Positions 17,628 through 27,293 of a stretch of DNA of 64,000 nucleotides are shown here, piece after piece. The notes beneath the pieces were generated by a model. That model had not been told where the DNA came from, did no database searches, and saw nothing but the letters and a program-made list of their open reading frames with translations. Numbering within the stretch: position 1 is the first letter of the stretch; each line of letters begins with the position of its first letter. A program made the position numbers and the translations under genes. The stretch is taken from contig NSIM01000003.1 of assembly GCA_002737705.1 (NCBI GenBank), forward strand, positions 1 to 64,000, read 5' to 3'. The stretch comes from Flavobacteriales bacterium (GTDB lineage: Bacteria; Bacteroidota; Bacteroidia; NS11-12g; UBA955).

Positions 17628-18419
17628 TTAAATCAGCCTTATTGGGTCGCCAGAATCTTGTTTATTTCGGCGCTTAAAAACCTCTTCAAATTCATGGGGT
17701 GTGAGTGCATTGTCTAGCGAATAATTGCCAATTTTTGTTCGAACTAGACTGGATAAACATGCACCACTTTCCAAAGCTTTTCCAAAATCAAAGGCCAATG
17801 TTCTGATATAAGTGCCTTTGCTACAACGCACTCGAAAATCGATATTTGGAATTTCAATGGCAGTGATTTCAAAAGCGTATATCGAAATTTTTCGTGATTT
17901 CAATACTGGTACCTCACCTTGCCTAGCCAGTGCGTATGCCCTTCTACCATCCACCTTAATGGCAGAATAAACAGGGGGAATTTGTTCAAGTTCTCCAACA
18001 AATTGTGGCAATATTTTTTCGATGAGCGCTTGTGTAATATGCCCTGTCTCAAACAATTCGTTGGGCTCAGTTTCTAAATCATAACTCGGTGTGGTTACGC
18101 CTAATTTTATTGTGCCTTCATACACCTTTTCTGCATCTTGAATCACTTGAATGCCTTTGGTCTGCTGTTCGGTACAGATGATCAACAAGCCGCTGGCGAG
18201 AGGGTCTAACGTGCCCGCATGTCCCACTTTTTTGGCTTTGGTGACGTATTTTATTTTTTTTACCGCTTGGAAAGACGACCATCCATAGGGTTTGTTGATG
18301 AGGATGATTTCTCCTTTGGCGCGGGCGTTTGGATTGAGATTTTCCAAGGTTTGATTTATTGGGTAATTGATTGATTCTTTGCGGGATGAATGTTGTGTGG
18401 CCAATGATTTATTGGACAA
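17628..18419 (-). CDS. truB: tRNA pseudouridine(55) synthase
   Basis: TruB isomerises U55 to pseudouridine in the T-loop of tRNAs. The catalytic motif is visible as GHAGTLDPLASG with the nucleophilic Asp. Further TruB signatures are NKPYGWSSF near residue 43, IPPVYSAIKVDGRRAYALARQG, and RVRCSKGTYIRTLAFD. The protein is 263 residues with a Ser/Asn-rich N-terminal extension of about 35 residues before the core, so a later start is possible. Its start overlaps the end of the upstream T9SS gene by 11 nt. Confidence 0.95.
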   Translation of the reverse strand: MSNKSLATQHSSRKESINYPINQTLENLNPNARAKGEIILINKPYGWSSFQAVKKIKYVTKAKKVGHAGTLDPLASGLLIICTEQQTKGIQVIQDAEKVYEGTIKLGVTTPSYDLETEPNELFETGHITQALIEKILPQFVGELEQIPPVYSAIKVDGRRAYALARQGEVPVLKSRKISIYAFEITAIEIPNIDFRVRCSKGTYIRTLAFDFGKALESGACLSSLVRTKIGNYSLDNALTPHEFEEVFKRRNKQDSGDPIRLI

Positions 18420-20451
18420 TGAATTTGAAAGACTGGGGATCGGAGGAGGTAAAGCCCCAGCTGCCTTTGACCAGTTCTAGTCGTACGATATAAACGCCTT
18501 TTGCCAATCCATGGGTATGGAGCGCATAACGGTGGGTGCCGGGCTCAACGGTTAAAGTAAAACGACTGCGATCTGCAGTGGCGCCGCTATTTTCCGACAG
18601 ACCCGATTCGATGCCAACGCTTTGTCCGTTCAAATTGAAAACTTGACCCTTAATCGTGGCTTCCGTATTGACTTGAAATTCGATGTTCAGGTTTTCGGTG
18701 GTGGGGACAGGGAATACCCTCATGGTTGAAATGGGATTGTCGGCCACGGTGTCTTTGATTTTCACCCGAGCCACATAAGCGCTCATGCTATTGCCTTTGC
18801 CCCATGAGCCAACCAAATAGTAAATGCCTTTTTCGTTGAATTTTGCTTGAATGCCTTCGTAATCTCCCCAGCGCTGTTCTTTGGGCTTGATGAAGGTGTA
18901 GTTGATGATGGATTGTCCCTTTTTTAGTATTTGATAATCGCTGTATTCACCGTATCGATTGATGAAAAATGCCCCTGTTCCGGGGAAGTGTTTGGCACCT
19001 GAATAGACGCTGGTGACAATCATCGAAGGGTCTTGGGCTGATAATTCCGATGCGGGCGCATCTCCGGCTGCGGCCACGGCAGGATATCCAAAGTCTAGGC
19101 TATCGTTGGTGAAAAGATGTGCTTTTGTGACGGCGCCGCCTTCATTCCAATAGGTATGGTGGAGCGTTGCGCCGCTTGGCGAAGTGATATTGTAGATGCT
19201 GCCATGCATGATGTGGGCTTGCATCGTTTTGAAATTGAGGCAGTTTTGGAAGTAGTGAAGTTGTGTTCCGATCCGAACGCCGCTCAGTACCCTAGCATCG
19301 TTGGTTCGAAGTCGGAATGCGGTATCGGGTTGTAAAGCGCTGGAGGGGAATCCATATTTCAAAGGACTTTTGAGTACGCCCAATTCGTAGTTGGCTTGTC
19401 CGCTTCTGAGCGTGTTGGTGATTCGATGGACAAAAAGGGTGTCGTTTTGCTTGGTGTAAGGCCGAACACTCATAAAGTAGTTGTCGACCCCGTCCGGCAT
19501 CGGTCCATTTTGTATCGCGCAGATGCTCCAAATCGCAACGCCATTGTATTTAATATTGTGGAAGAAGTTCTTGTGCATGGTATCGCCCTTGAAACCATCT
19601 TCTTTGTTGAGTTGCCAGATTACGGCTTCCACGAAACCCTCTTCCCAGCTGCTTCCATTGTGTAGGAGATTGACGGTGAAGAACATGTCTTCTTTGGTTT
19701 GCGAAACGATGGGGTAGTCGCTCCAAACGGTATCTTGGATGGGCGTTCCGGGAACTTTATAGACATTCCAAGGTTTTGCGGGGTCGTTGGTGGTGGAGAA
19801 TCCCACGATGATAAAGCTATTTTTATTTGTGGTTCCATGCATAAAAACGACGATGTAGCGATCTTTATAGGGGTCGTACATGACTCTCGGATCATAGGTC
19901 CGATTCATGGTAGGGATGGGATCTTTTTTGATATTGGGGTTATTGGCGAAATAGTCGAGGGTAAAGGCTTTGATAATTTTACCGGTATCGTTATGCACGC
20001 GGATTACGGTATTCATGACGGAGACAATTTTTCCGTCGTTTCCTACGGCGATATGATTGTCGTTGGGGGTTCCGCCGCCAAACGGAACCTCAACACCGCG
20101 TTGGGGTTGTGTGATGATTGAATTGGGCGGGGTGGATTTGTCATGAATGATTCCACGGTTTTGAACGGGGTTGGTATGGCGGCGAGCGGAGCGAGCCGCA
20201 TCAATCTCGCGTCTGAGGTCCTCGTTGATTCCTCCTGGCAACGGCATTTCCGCTTCCCCATCCGTTGGCATCATCCAAATACTGGGCGTCGTTGCTGGAT
20301 CAAAAACATGCGATAATGGCGTTTTGATATCGCGAATCACATCGCAAGTGCCCCCCTTTTTGAACGAATTCTGGGGTTCGGGTTTGCTCTGTTGTGCCGA
20401 TGCCGTTACGCAAAATAAAAAAGAAAATACCAGGCTAATTATGGATTTCAT
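18409..20451 (-). CDS. Secreted T9SS cargo protein with C-terminal sorting domain
   Basis: The product is about 680 residues with a signal peptide (IISLVFSFLFCVTASAQ). The final ~90 residues match a type A sorting domain of the type IX secretion system: STMRVFPVPTTENLNIEF, then a turn-rich beta segment, then LAKGVYIVRLEL and a basic/hydrophobic end. The central region is beta-rich with many Trp, Tyr and Asp but matches no domain I recognise. Expected location is the cell surface or medium. The gene is strikingly GC-rich for this window: a hand count of 19021-19080 gives 39 G or C of 60. The start ATG 20451 is chosen at the signal peptide. It overlaps truB by 11 nt. Confidence 0.82.
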   Translation of the reverse strand: MKSIISLVFSFLFCVTASAQQSKPEPQNSFKKGGTCDVIRDIKTPLSHVFDPATTPSIWMMPTDGEAEMPLPGGINEDLRREIDAARSARRHTNPVQNRGIIHDKSTPPNSIITQPQRGVEVPFGGGTPNDNHIAVGNDGKIVSVMNTVIRVHNDTGKIIKAFTLDYFANNPNIKKDPIPTMNRTYDPRVMYDPYKDRYIVVFMHGTTNKNSFIIVGFSTTNDPAKPWNVYKVPGTPIQDTVWSDYPIVSQTKEDMFFTVNLLHNGSSWEEGFVEAVIWQLNKEDGFKGDTMHKNFFHNIKYNGVAIWSICAIQNGPMPDGVDNYFMSVRPYTKQNDTLFVHRITNTLRSGQANYELGVLKSPLKYGFPSSALQPDTAFRLRTNDARVLSGVRIGTQLHYFQNCLNFKTMQAHIMHGSIYNITSPSGATLHHTYWNEGGAVTKAHLFTNDSLDFGYPAVAAAGDAPASELSAQDPSMIVTSVYSGAKHFPGTGAFFINRYGEYSDYQILKKGQSIINYTFIKPKEQRWGDYEGIQAKFNEKGIYYLVGSWGKGNSMSAYVARVKIKDTVADNPISTMRVFPVPTTENLNIEFQVNTEATIKGQVFNLNGQSVGIESGLSENSGATADRSRFTLTVEPGTHRYALHTHGLAKGVYIVRLELVKGSWGFTSSDPQSFKFIVQ

Positions 20452-20494
20452 TGGGTGCAATTTACGGCACAAAGTTCAAACAGCAAATCAGCCT

Positions 20495-21511
20495 TTACCA
20501 AGCATTGACTTCCATTTCTAATGCGATGCCGAATTTCGACAATACATCTGCCTGGATTTCATGCGCTAAGTCGATGATTTCTTGACCATTGCCGTTTCCA
20601 TAGTTCACCAAAACCAACGCTTGCTTTGCGTGGACGCCAACATCGCCTCTTCTAAAACCTTTCCAACCTGCTTTTTCGATGAGCCAACCTGCGGGCACTT
20701 TTGTAAGACCCGTTGCCGCTGGGAAAGTTTTGATGTCTGGGTGTTGTGTTTGTAATGCTGGAATGATATCGCTAGGAACGACAGGATTCTTAAAAAAACT
20801 ACCGCAGTTCCCTATTTCTGCTGGATTTGGCAATTTGCTTTCACGGATATGAATGACTGCCTTTGATATGTCGTGGATTGTAGGATTCGCAATTCCCCAG
20901 CCATCCAATGTAGATTGAATGTCGCCGTATTGGGTTTTGATTTCTGCATTTTTACTCAGTTTCAGTTGGACGGAAATAATGAAATATTCTCCTCTTTTTT
21001 CGCGTTTAAATACGCTGTCTCGATAGCCGAATTTGCAATCTTTTGCATCGAAATGATGGATTTCTCCGCTGGGTAAATGAAAGGCCGAAAGAGAGTGAAA
21101 AACATCTTTTAATTCAACTCCATACGCTCCGATGTTCTGGATGGGTGATGCACCCACAGTGCCGGGGATTAAACTGAGATTTTCTATTCCACCAAGATTG
21201 AGCGACAAAGCATGTAATACCGCACCATGCCATGATTCGCCACTGCCAAATTCAACAATCGCATCTTCACTGGCTTCCTGAATTATTGTTTTGCCAAAAA
21301 TCTCATTCTTTAAGATTAGCCCATTGAAATTCTTTGTGAATGTGATATTACTTCCCCCGCCAAGGATTCCAATGTCGGTTCTTTTAAGTTGTTTTGCCCG
21401 ATAAAGTTCAATTATTTGGTCAATGCCTTTTATAGAAATGAATTCACTCGAAGTAATATCGAATCCGAAAGTATTAAAATCTATTAAAGGCCAATTTTTT
21501 TGAATTAACAT
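20495..21511 (-). CDS. murB: UDP-N-acetylenolpyruvoylglucosamine reductase
   Basis: MurB reduces the enolpyruvyl group to lactyl to give UDP-MurNAc, using NADPH and FAD. Visible motifs are FNTFGFD at the start, LGGGSNI in the FAD-binding region, IPGTVGASPIQNIGAYGVEL, and the catalytic Ser segment GNCGSFFKNPVV. LIEKAGWKGFRRGDVGVH and a C-terminal VLVNYGNGNGQEI then follow. The layout and the 338-residue length fit the E. coli-like type I enzyme. ATG 21511 gives the standard N-terminus; a longer frame extends 17 codons upstream. It lies 43 nt upstream of the T9SS gene in the same direction. Confidence 0.96.
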   Translation of the reverse strand: MLIQKNWPLIDFNTFGFDITSSEFISIKGIDQIIELYRAKQLKRTDIGILGGGSNITFTKNFNGLILKNEIFGKTIIQEASEDAIVEFGSGESWHGAVLHALSLNLGGIENLSLIPGTVGASPIQNIGAYGVELKDVFHSLSAFHLPSGEIHHFDAKDCKFGYRDSVFKREKRGEYFIISVQLKLSKNAEIKTQYGDIQSTLDGWGIANPTIHDISKAVIHIRESKLPNPAEIGNCGSFFKNPVVPSDIIPALQTQHPDIKTFPAATGLTKVPAGWLIEKAGWKGFRRGDVGVHAKQALVLVNYGNGNGQEIIDLAHEIQADVLSKFGIALEMEVNAW

Positions 21512-21600
21512 GGTTTTTAATGAGAGAATCGCAGCGAAGTTATTGAAGTTTACCATTTGCAAAGTAAGCCTTGGGGCTTATTATTGCATAATAATTCATT

Positions 21601-22770
21601 ATGAAAAGATTTTTTACGATTATATCTGTTTGTCTTGGACTTCTTTCTTTTGAAAACCTAGCGGCCCAGGGTTGTGTTGCAATTAGAGGGTTTGGCGGTT
21701 GTGGTGTTGCAGGTGGAACGGGTTTGGCGTTGGTCCCCGGGCAGTGGCAAGTGGGTGCCAATTATAGATATTTTAAGTCATTTCGACATTTCAAAGGGGA
21801 TCAAGAACAATTTGATCGTTTGGTAAAACAGACCCAGGTAATCAATTATTCTAGCACGATTGAGTTGTCGGCATCCTTCGGTTTGAATTCTCGTTGGCAG
21901 ATGAATGTCGGTGTCCCTTTGGGTTTTACGGATCGTTCGAGTTATTATGAGCACGGCGGACAAACAGCGACATTTGCCGGTGCGAGAAAGACTTCAACCT
22001 CTGCAGGACTCGGCGATGCAAGAATGGGGGCATCTCGTTGGTTGTGGAATCCTCTAAGTCATACCAAAAGTAATTTATCCGTGGGTGCAGCTTTGAAATT
22101 GCCGACAGGCAACTGGAATGTGCAAGACAGTTTTTATAACATTTTGGTTACCGATCCGCAATCAGGGGTTCCAACGAGAAAAACATTATATCGTCCAGTG
22201 GATCAAAGCATGCAATTGGGTGATGGTGGGTTAGGGTTAATAATAGATATACAAGGTTTTTGGGAAGTAAATGAGGGACTGTATATTTATGGGAATGCCT
22301 TTTATTTGTTAAATCCACGTGGCGTTAATGGTACTCTTACAAATCGCAGTCCAACGATCGACGGCAAGGTTTATACCAATGAGTATATGTGTTCCGTGCC
22401 CGATCAATACGCAGCTCGTTTAGGTGTTTTGTCGCAGAGCCGTATGCATGGTCTATCATTTTCTTGGGGTGCGCGTTTAGAAGGGATACCTGTGAAAGAT
22501 ATCATTGGGGAAAGCCTTGGTTTTCGTCGTCCTGGCTTCATCGTTTCCGCAGAGCCCGGCGTTACTTATATGAAGGGTAAAACCACTTACAATGTTAATG
22601 TTCCTATTGCGATGTATCGCATTCGTAATCAAAGTGTGACTGACAAGCAAATCGAGAATGCTTCAGGAATTGCGAGAAATGGAGATGCGGCCTTCGCCGA
22701 TTATTTGATTTCTTTTGGCATTACATATCGTTTGTCGGCACCTCAGGCCAAGGGCATATTGACACATTAA
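21601..22770 (+). CDS. Outer-membrane beta-barrel protein (transporter-like)
   Basis: The product is 389 residues with a signal peptide (FFTIISVCLGLLSFENLAAQ). The rest alternates polar and hydrophobic residues in short strands, with many Gly, Tyr and Asn turns, and ends in a strand with aromatic residues, as expected for an outer-membrane barrel. Stretches such as GLGDARMGASRW and LKLPTGNWN resemble the loosely defined MetA-pathway/putative transporter barrel family (PF13557-like). The mature N-terminus has a Cys/Gly-rich segment (GCVAIRGFGGCGVAGG), which is unusual. Substrate unknown. It is divergent from murB, with 89 nt between the two starts. Confidence 0.72.
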   Translation: MKRFFTIISVCLGLLSFENLAAQGCVAIRGFGGCGVAGGTGLALVPGQWQVGANYRYFKSFRHFKGDQEQFDRLVKQTQVINYSSTIELSASFGLNSRWQMNVGVPLGFTDRSSYYEHGGQTATFAGARKTSTSAGLGDARMGASRWLWNPLSHTKSNLSVGAALKLPTGNWNVQDSFYNILVTDPQSGVPTRKTLYRPVDQSMQLGDGGLGLIIDIQGFWEVNEGLYIYGNAFYLLNPRGVNGTLTNRSPTIDGKVYTNEYMCSVPDQYAARLGVLSQSRMHGLSFSWGARLEGIPVKDIIGESLGFRRPGFIVSAEPGVTYMKGKTTYNVNVPIAMYRIRNQSVTDKQIENASGIARNGDAAFADYLISFGITYRLSAPQAKGILTH

Positions 22771-22890
22771 TCTTTATTTGTTCATTGGGTTGAGTGGAAT
22801 CATTTGTTTAGAATCGTAAAATTTAAAAATTTCAATCGGGACCTCAAAACCTTTCTACCATAGAAGTGTTTAATCTAAACGTTCAACAAG

Positions 22891-23337
22891 ATGATTGATT
22901 TTTTAATTGTACTTCTATTTTTCTTTACCATGGAATTTTTTGCTTGGATTACCCATAAATATATTATGCATGGATTTCTTTGGGTCTTTCATGAGAGTCA
23001 TCACAAGCCCAGGAAAGGCAAGTTTGAGCTCAACGATTTGTTTGGATTTATGTTTGCCATTCCTTCTGTTTATTTGGTTGTGATGGGTTCCGAAGCCTAC
23101 GATTGGAGATTCTACGCTGGATTGGGCATTGCGCTATATGGATTGGCATATTTTCTTGTACATGACGTGTTTGTTCACCAGCGAGTGATGTGGTTGCGAA
23201 CGGCCCAGACCCCCTATTTTAAAGCGATGCGTCAGACACACCATTTACACCACGCAGTGCATACCAAGGCAGGTGCTGAAGCATTCGGTTTTTTGTTTGT
23301 GCCCAAAAGATATTTTAAAAAATACGGTCGTGGCTAA
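22891..23337 (+). CDS. crtZ: Beta-carotene hydroxylase CrtZ
   Basis: CrtZ is a membrane di-iron hydroxylase of the fatty-acid hydroxylase superfamily that adds 3-hydroxyl groups to beta-ionone rings. Its histidine boxes are visible: HKYIMH, HESHH, HDVFVHQR and HHLHHAVH. The product is 148 residues with about four hydrophobic segments, shorter than plant or proteobacterial CrtZ but usual in this phylum. crtI starts 8 nt before its stop codon, so the genes are translationally coupled. It is the first gene of the crtZ-crtI-crtB operon. Confidence 0.92.
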   Translation: MIDFLIVLLFFFTMEFFAWITHKYIMHGFLWVFHESHHKPRKGKFELNDLFGFMFAIPSVYLVVMGSEAYDWRFYAGLGIALYGLAYFLVHDVFVHQRVMWLRTAQTPYFKAMRQTHHLHHAVHTKAGAEAFGFLFVPKRYFKKYGRG

Positions 23338-24811
23338 TTCGGTCATTATAGTGGGTGCTGGTCTGGGTGGATTGTCAACTGCGCTGCGTCTAAGTCATAA
23401 AGGGTATCGGGTTACAATCATCGAAAAACAAAGCAATTCAGGCGGTCGCTTGAATGTGCTAAAAAAGGATGGTTTTACCTTTGATATCGGTCCGTCCTTT
23501 TTCTCAATGAGCTACGAGTTTAAGGAATTGTTTGAATCTATTGGTGAGCCAATGCCTTTTGAAATCAATGAATTAGATCCATTGTATTCCGTTCATATGA
23601 CTGGTAATTCTCGTGTGTTTAAAATTTATAAAGATCTGGGAAAATTGGCAGATGAATTTCGTGGTATCGAGGATGATTTTGAAAGGAAAGTTCGGAAATA
23701 TCTTAAAGGAGCCAAGGAAATTTTTCATGATACTGAGTACAAGATTATTAAGCGTAATTTCAATGGAATAGTGGACTATGCAATGAGTATGGGAAGGGTC
23801 CCTTTAAAGCATCTACCCAGTGTATTTAGGACTTTTTGGAAGGAACTAGAATTACACTTTGACAGTGAAGAAGTTAAAATCATTTTTTCCTTGGTGGCCT
23901 TTTTTTTGGGTGCTACGCCTTTTAATACACCCAGTGTGTATAAACTTTTAAATTACACAGAATTAGAGCACGACGGATATTGGAATGTAAAAGGGGGTAT
24001 GTACAAGATCGTCGATGGCATTGTGGGGCTCCTAGAAAAAAAAGGTGTTGAAATACTATACAATACGGAAATTTTATCGGTGCAACATGAAATGGGTAGA
24101 ATGACTTCTGTTACTGATCAAAATTCGCTAAAGCACGAGGCTGATTTATTTGTTGTCAATGCTGATGCTGCATGGTTTAGGGGTAAGTTCTTGAATCGAA
24201 AAAAATACACCGTTGATAAACTTGACAAAATGGATTGGACACTAGCTCCATTCACGATTTATTTGGGGGTGAAGGGATTGATCCCAGGGATTCAGCATCA
24301 CAATTACTTTTTAGGGGATAATTTTCGTGATTACGCAGATACCATTTTTAGCAGCAATCTTGCGCCCGAAAGGCCGTATTACTATGTAAATGTAGCTACC
24401 AAAAGTAATCCGGATGCTGCGCCAGATGGATGTGAAAATCTTTTCATTCTTTGTCCGGTTCCTGATTTGCGGGTGAAGCCCGATTGGAGTGATGCAGAAA
24501 AACTAAGTCAAGATATTATTGAAGATTTGGGAAAGCGGGTCAATTTCGATATACAAAATAATATATTATGCAAAGTTGTTTATACCCCAATTGAATGGGA
24601 GAAAATGTTTAATTTATACAGGGGCAGTGGTTTGGGATTGGCTCATGGATTAAGCCAAATTGGGGGTTTACGCCCTGCAAATAAAGATGAAAAGTTAAAT
24701 AATTTATACTATGTTGGTGCAAGTTCACATCCAGGAACAGGGCTGCCCATTGTAGTTATAGGTTCTAAATTGGTAACGGAAAGAATCCTAGATGAGCATA
24801 AAACTGTTTGA
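23330..24811 (+). CDS. crtI: Phytoene desaturase
   Basis: CrtI is an FAD-dependent membrane-associated desaturase that converts phytoene to lycopene. The N-terminal dinucleotide-binding motif is clear (VIIVGAGLGGLSTALRL, then IIEKQSNSGGR), and the C-terminal signature is LYYVGASSHPGTGLPIVV. The GTG at 23330 is chosen because it begins the Rossmann fold directly and overlaps the crtZ stop by 8 nt; an upstream start would run inside crtZ. That gives 493 residues, the usual length. The stop overlaps crtB by 20 nt. It could be a relative with another substrate (CrtD-like), but adjacency to crtB favours phytoene. Confidence 0.93.
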   Translation: MANSVIIVGAGLGGLSTALRLSHKGYRVTIIEKQSNSGGRLNVLKKDGFTFDIGPSFFSMSYEFKELFESIGEPMPFEINELDPLYSVHMTGNSRVFKIYKDLGKLADEFRGIEDDFERKVRKYLKGAKEIFHDTEYKIIKRNFNGIVDYAMSMGRVPLKHLPSVFRTFWKELELHFDSEEVKIIFSLVAFFLGATPFNTPSVYKLLNYTELEHDGYWNVKGGMYKIVDGIVGLLEKKGVEILYNTEILSVQHEMGRMTSVTDQNSLKHEADLFVVNADAAWFRGKFLNRKKYTVDKLDKMDWTLAPFTIYLGVKGLIPGIQHHNYFLGDNFRDYADTIFSSNLAPERPYYYVNVATKSNPDAAPDGCENLFILCPVPDLRVKPDWSDAEKLSQDIIEDLGKRVNFDIQNNILCKVVYTPIEWEKMFNLYRGSGLGLAHGLSQIGGLRPANKDEKLNNLYYVGASSHPGTGLPIVVIGSKLVTERILDEHKTV

Positions 24812-25631
24812 TCAAACTGCGAAGGATATGAGTCGAAAGTTGGCACTTAATTATAGTACCAGTTTTTCTCTTGGAATTCGATTATTGTCAAAGGAATATC
24901 GTTGGGCAGTATTTGCTATTTATGGATTGGTTCGTGTTGCGGATGAAATCGTTGATACATTCCATGGGTTTAATAAAGCCCAGATGCTCTCCGATTTTAA
25001 AGCCCAAGCATACCAATCTATTGAAGAGGGAATTAGCACAAATCCTGTTCTCCATGCATTTCAACTTGCAGCGAATCAATTTGGTATTGGAAAAGATTTA
25101 ATCGATCCATTTTTTTACTCGATGGAGGAAGATTTACAATCGCAAGTTCATAGCGAGAAGAGCTACAACGACTATATTTTTGGCAGTGCAGAGGTTGTTG
25201 GATTAATGTGCCTCAAGGTTTTTTGTGCTGGCGATGAAAATACATATAATTTTTTGTGTCCCATGGCCAAAAGCCTTGGTTCTGCATTCCAGAAAGTTAA
25301 TTTTTTACGTGACATACAATCTGATATGAGTGAACGGGGTCGGGTGTATTTTCCGGGTGTAAATTTTGAAACCTTTAGTGATTCTGATAAACGTCACATT
25401 GTGCTGGATGTTAAAAATGATTTTAACAAAGCATTGCCAGGAATTAAAAAACTCCCTGTGGGTTGCCGGTTGGGGGTGTATACTGCGTATCAATACTATT
25501 TGGAACTATTGCATAAAATTGAGCGAAAGTCAGCAGTTGACGTTGTTAAATCTAGGGTGCGCATTCGAAATTCGCTTAAATTTACACTGTTGGTTAAAAG
25601 TTTTTTTTGTGAGAAGTTGATGCCAGCTTAA
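24792..25631 (+). CDS. crtB: Phytoene synthase
   Basis: CrtB condenses two geranylgeranyl diphosphates to phytoene. Both Asp-rich Mg-diphosphate motifs are visible: VADEIVD near residue 50 and FLRDIQSD near 175, with the surrounding ERGRVYFP typical of squalene/phytoene synthases. The length of 279 residues is normal for Bacteroidota. The ATG lies inside the end of crtI (20-nt overlap), so expression is likely coupled. No lycopene cyclase follows; the next gene is radA on the other strand. Confidence 0.95.
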   Translation: MSIKLFDQTAKDMSRKLALNYSTSFSLGIRLLSKEYRWAVFAIYGLVRVADEIVDTFHGFNKAQMLSDFKAQAYQSIEEGISTNPVLHAFQLAANQFGIGKDLIDPFFYSMEEDLQSQVHSEKSYNDYIFGSAEVVGLMCLKVFCAGDENTYNFLCPMAKSLGSAFQKVNFLRDIQSDMSERGRVYFPGVNFETFSDSDKRHIVLDVKNDFNKALPGIKKLPVGCRLGVYTAYQYYLELLHKIERKSAVDVVKSRVRIRNSLKFTLLVKSFFCEKLMPA

Positions 25632-25801
25632 GGTTGTTTCATGTTTCAAGATACTGTTTACCAAATCTTCATCAATGCTGATGATACCTTTTTCAGTTAT
25701 TAACGGTTCTCCCAACCAAGAAAAAATTCTTTGTGTATACATTGTGACAAGTTGCGGGCGGCAACAAAAACAATCAGTTTTTCAAGTCGGTTGGTTTTTA
25801 A

Positions 25802-27157
25802 TCAACCAAACAACCAAGAGAAAACTTCGTCAATGCGGCCAAAGGTGTGAACTTGTATTTTGCCCGTTTCTTTGTCATTAAATTTATTGTATTTAGACAC
25901 TACAATATCGGTAAAACCCAACTTTTCAGCCTCTGCAATTCGCTGTTCTACGCGTTGTACGGCTCTGATTTCGCCACTTAGCCCCACTTCTGCTGAAAAA
26001 ACACATTTCGTAGGTAGGGGCTCACTGTGGAAGCTACTCATTATGGCAGCCATCAATCCCAAATCCAACGCAGGGTCTTCTAAACGCAAACCGCCAGCCA
26101 AGTTTATAAATACATCTTGTTGGCCGAGTTTAAACCCGCAGCGTTTTTCGAGTATGGCCAGCAACATATTTAAACGACGCAAATCGTAACCCGTTGCTGA
26201 TCGTTGGGGTGTGCCATACACAGCGGTGCTTACCAGTGCTTGTGTTTCGAGCAATAGGGGTCGAATCCCCTCTAATACTGCAGCAATGCCAATACCAGAA
26301 AGAACTTCTTCGCGCTGGGCCAACCAAATTTCAGAAGGGTTTTTTACGCCTTTTAGACCCGCACCATGCATTTCATAAATACCCAATTCATGGGTGTTGC
26401 CAAAACGATTTTTTAGGGCACGAATAATGCGGTAGGCATGGTGTCGATCGCCTTCAAATTGGAGAACTGTATCAACCATGTGTTCTAAAATTTTGGGTCC
26501 TGCGAGTGCGCCATCTTTCGTTATGTGTCCAACCAAAAAAATAGGGACATCATTCTCTTTTGCGAATTGAAGCAATTGGCCTGCGCATTCACGGATTTGT
26601 GTAATGCTTCCTGGTGTCGCATCAAGTACTTCGCTGTAAAGGGTTTGAATTGAATCAATGACAAGCAGTTCAGGAGGGTCATGCTCTAGAACATCAAAAA
26701 TATTTTCGAGTAAAGTTTCAGTTAGGATTTGGCAGCTGCTATTTCCGAATCCCAAACGATCTGCCCTGAGTTTTATTTGCGTTTCGCTTTCTTCACCGCT
26801 CACATAGAGTGTTTTTGCATGTGTTTGCAGGGCAATTTGCAGCAGGAGTGTGCTTTTCCCGATGCCGGGTTCACCACCCAACAATACCACAGCGCCAGGG
26901 ACCAATCCACCTCCCAATACCAAATTTAGTTCGTCGTCTGGAAGTACCAGACGCTCAGCTAGATTGGCTTCTATGGTGTGTAATGCCTTTGGTTCTGCAA
27001 TCTTTCGTTTGCCTTTTTTCCAAGTGGTATTTTCTTTGTTGGGTTTAGGCTCTTCGATAAAGGTATTCCACTCTGAGCAACCCAAACATTTCCCTATCCA
27101 TTTTGGGCTTTCAAATCCGCAGGATTTGCAGAAGAAGCTTGTTTTTTGTTTACCCAT
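25802..27157 (-). CDS. radA: DNA repair protein RadA (Sms)
   Basis: RadA is a RecA-like branch-migration ATPase used in recombinational repair. The N-terminal zinc finger (FFCKSCG...CLGCSEW) is followed by Walker A GGEPGIGKSTLL, the LVIDSIQT Walker B region, and the RadA-specific KNRFG motif (ALKNRFGNTHELGIYEM). A C-terminal Lon-protease-like domain carries the conserved DLGLMAAIMSS and SAEVGLSGEIRAV. The length of 451 residues is standard. It is convergent with crtB; the 170-nt gap holds only a short uncertain frame. Confidence 0.97.
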   Translation of the reverse strand: MGKQKTSFFCKSCGFESPKWIGKCLGCSEWNTFIEEPKPNKENTTWKKGKRKIAEPKALHTIEANLAERLVLPDDELNLVLGGGLVPGAVVLLGGEPGIGKSTLLLQIALQTHAKTLYVSGEESETQIKLRADRLGFGNSSCQILTETLLENIFDVLEHDPPELLVIDSIQTLYSEVLDATPGSITQIRECAGQLLQFAKENDVPIFLVGHITKDGALAGPKILEHMVDTVLQFEGDRHHAYRIIRALKNRFGNTHELGIYEMHGAGLKGVKNPSEIWLAQREEVLSGIGIAAVLEGIRPLLLETQALVSTAVYGTPQRSATGYDLRRLNMLLAILEKRCGFKLGQQDVFINLAGGLRLEDPALDLGLMAAIMSSFHSEPLPTKCVFSAEVGLSGEIRAVQRVEQRIAEAEKLGFTDIVVSKYNKFNDKETGKIQVHTFGRIDEVFSWLFG

Positions 27158-27278
27158 GGTCTTTGCAAATAGTATGTCTACAAGATTGCCAAAGATAAGC
27201 CAAGCGTTAAAAAGAAACGTATCTAAAGAACTTTTAGAAAGAATCTAAATAAGAAATATAAATCATTAAAAGTTTCGT

Positions 27279-27286
27279 TAATTTTG
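27279..27286 (+). promoter_or_regulatory. -7 promoter element (TAATTTTG) for nfu
   Basis: This is an exact TAnnTTTG match ending 7 nt before the nfu ATG, the same gap as at metG, mtaB and folD. It predicts a leaderless mRNA. Confidence 0.55.
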
Positions 27287-27293
27287 TTAGATC

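Noticed and set aside
25632-25801. A 70-codon minus-strand frame between crtB and radA
   Set aside because: Its first 38 residues look somewhat protein-like but the rest is antisense to crtB. No family was recognised and no promoter or terminator supports it.
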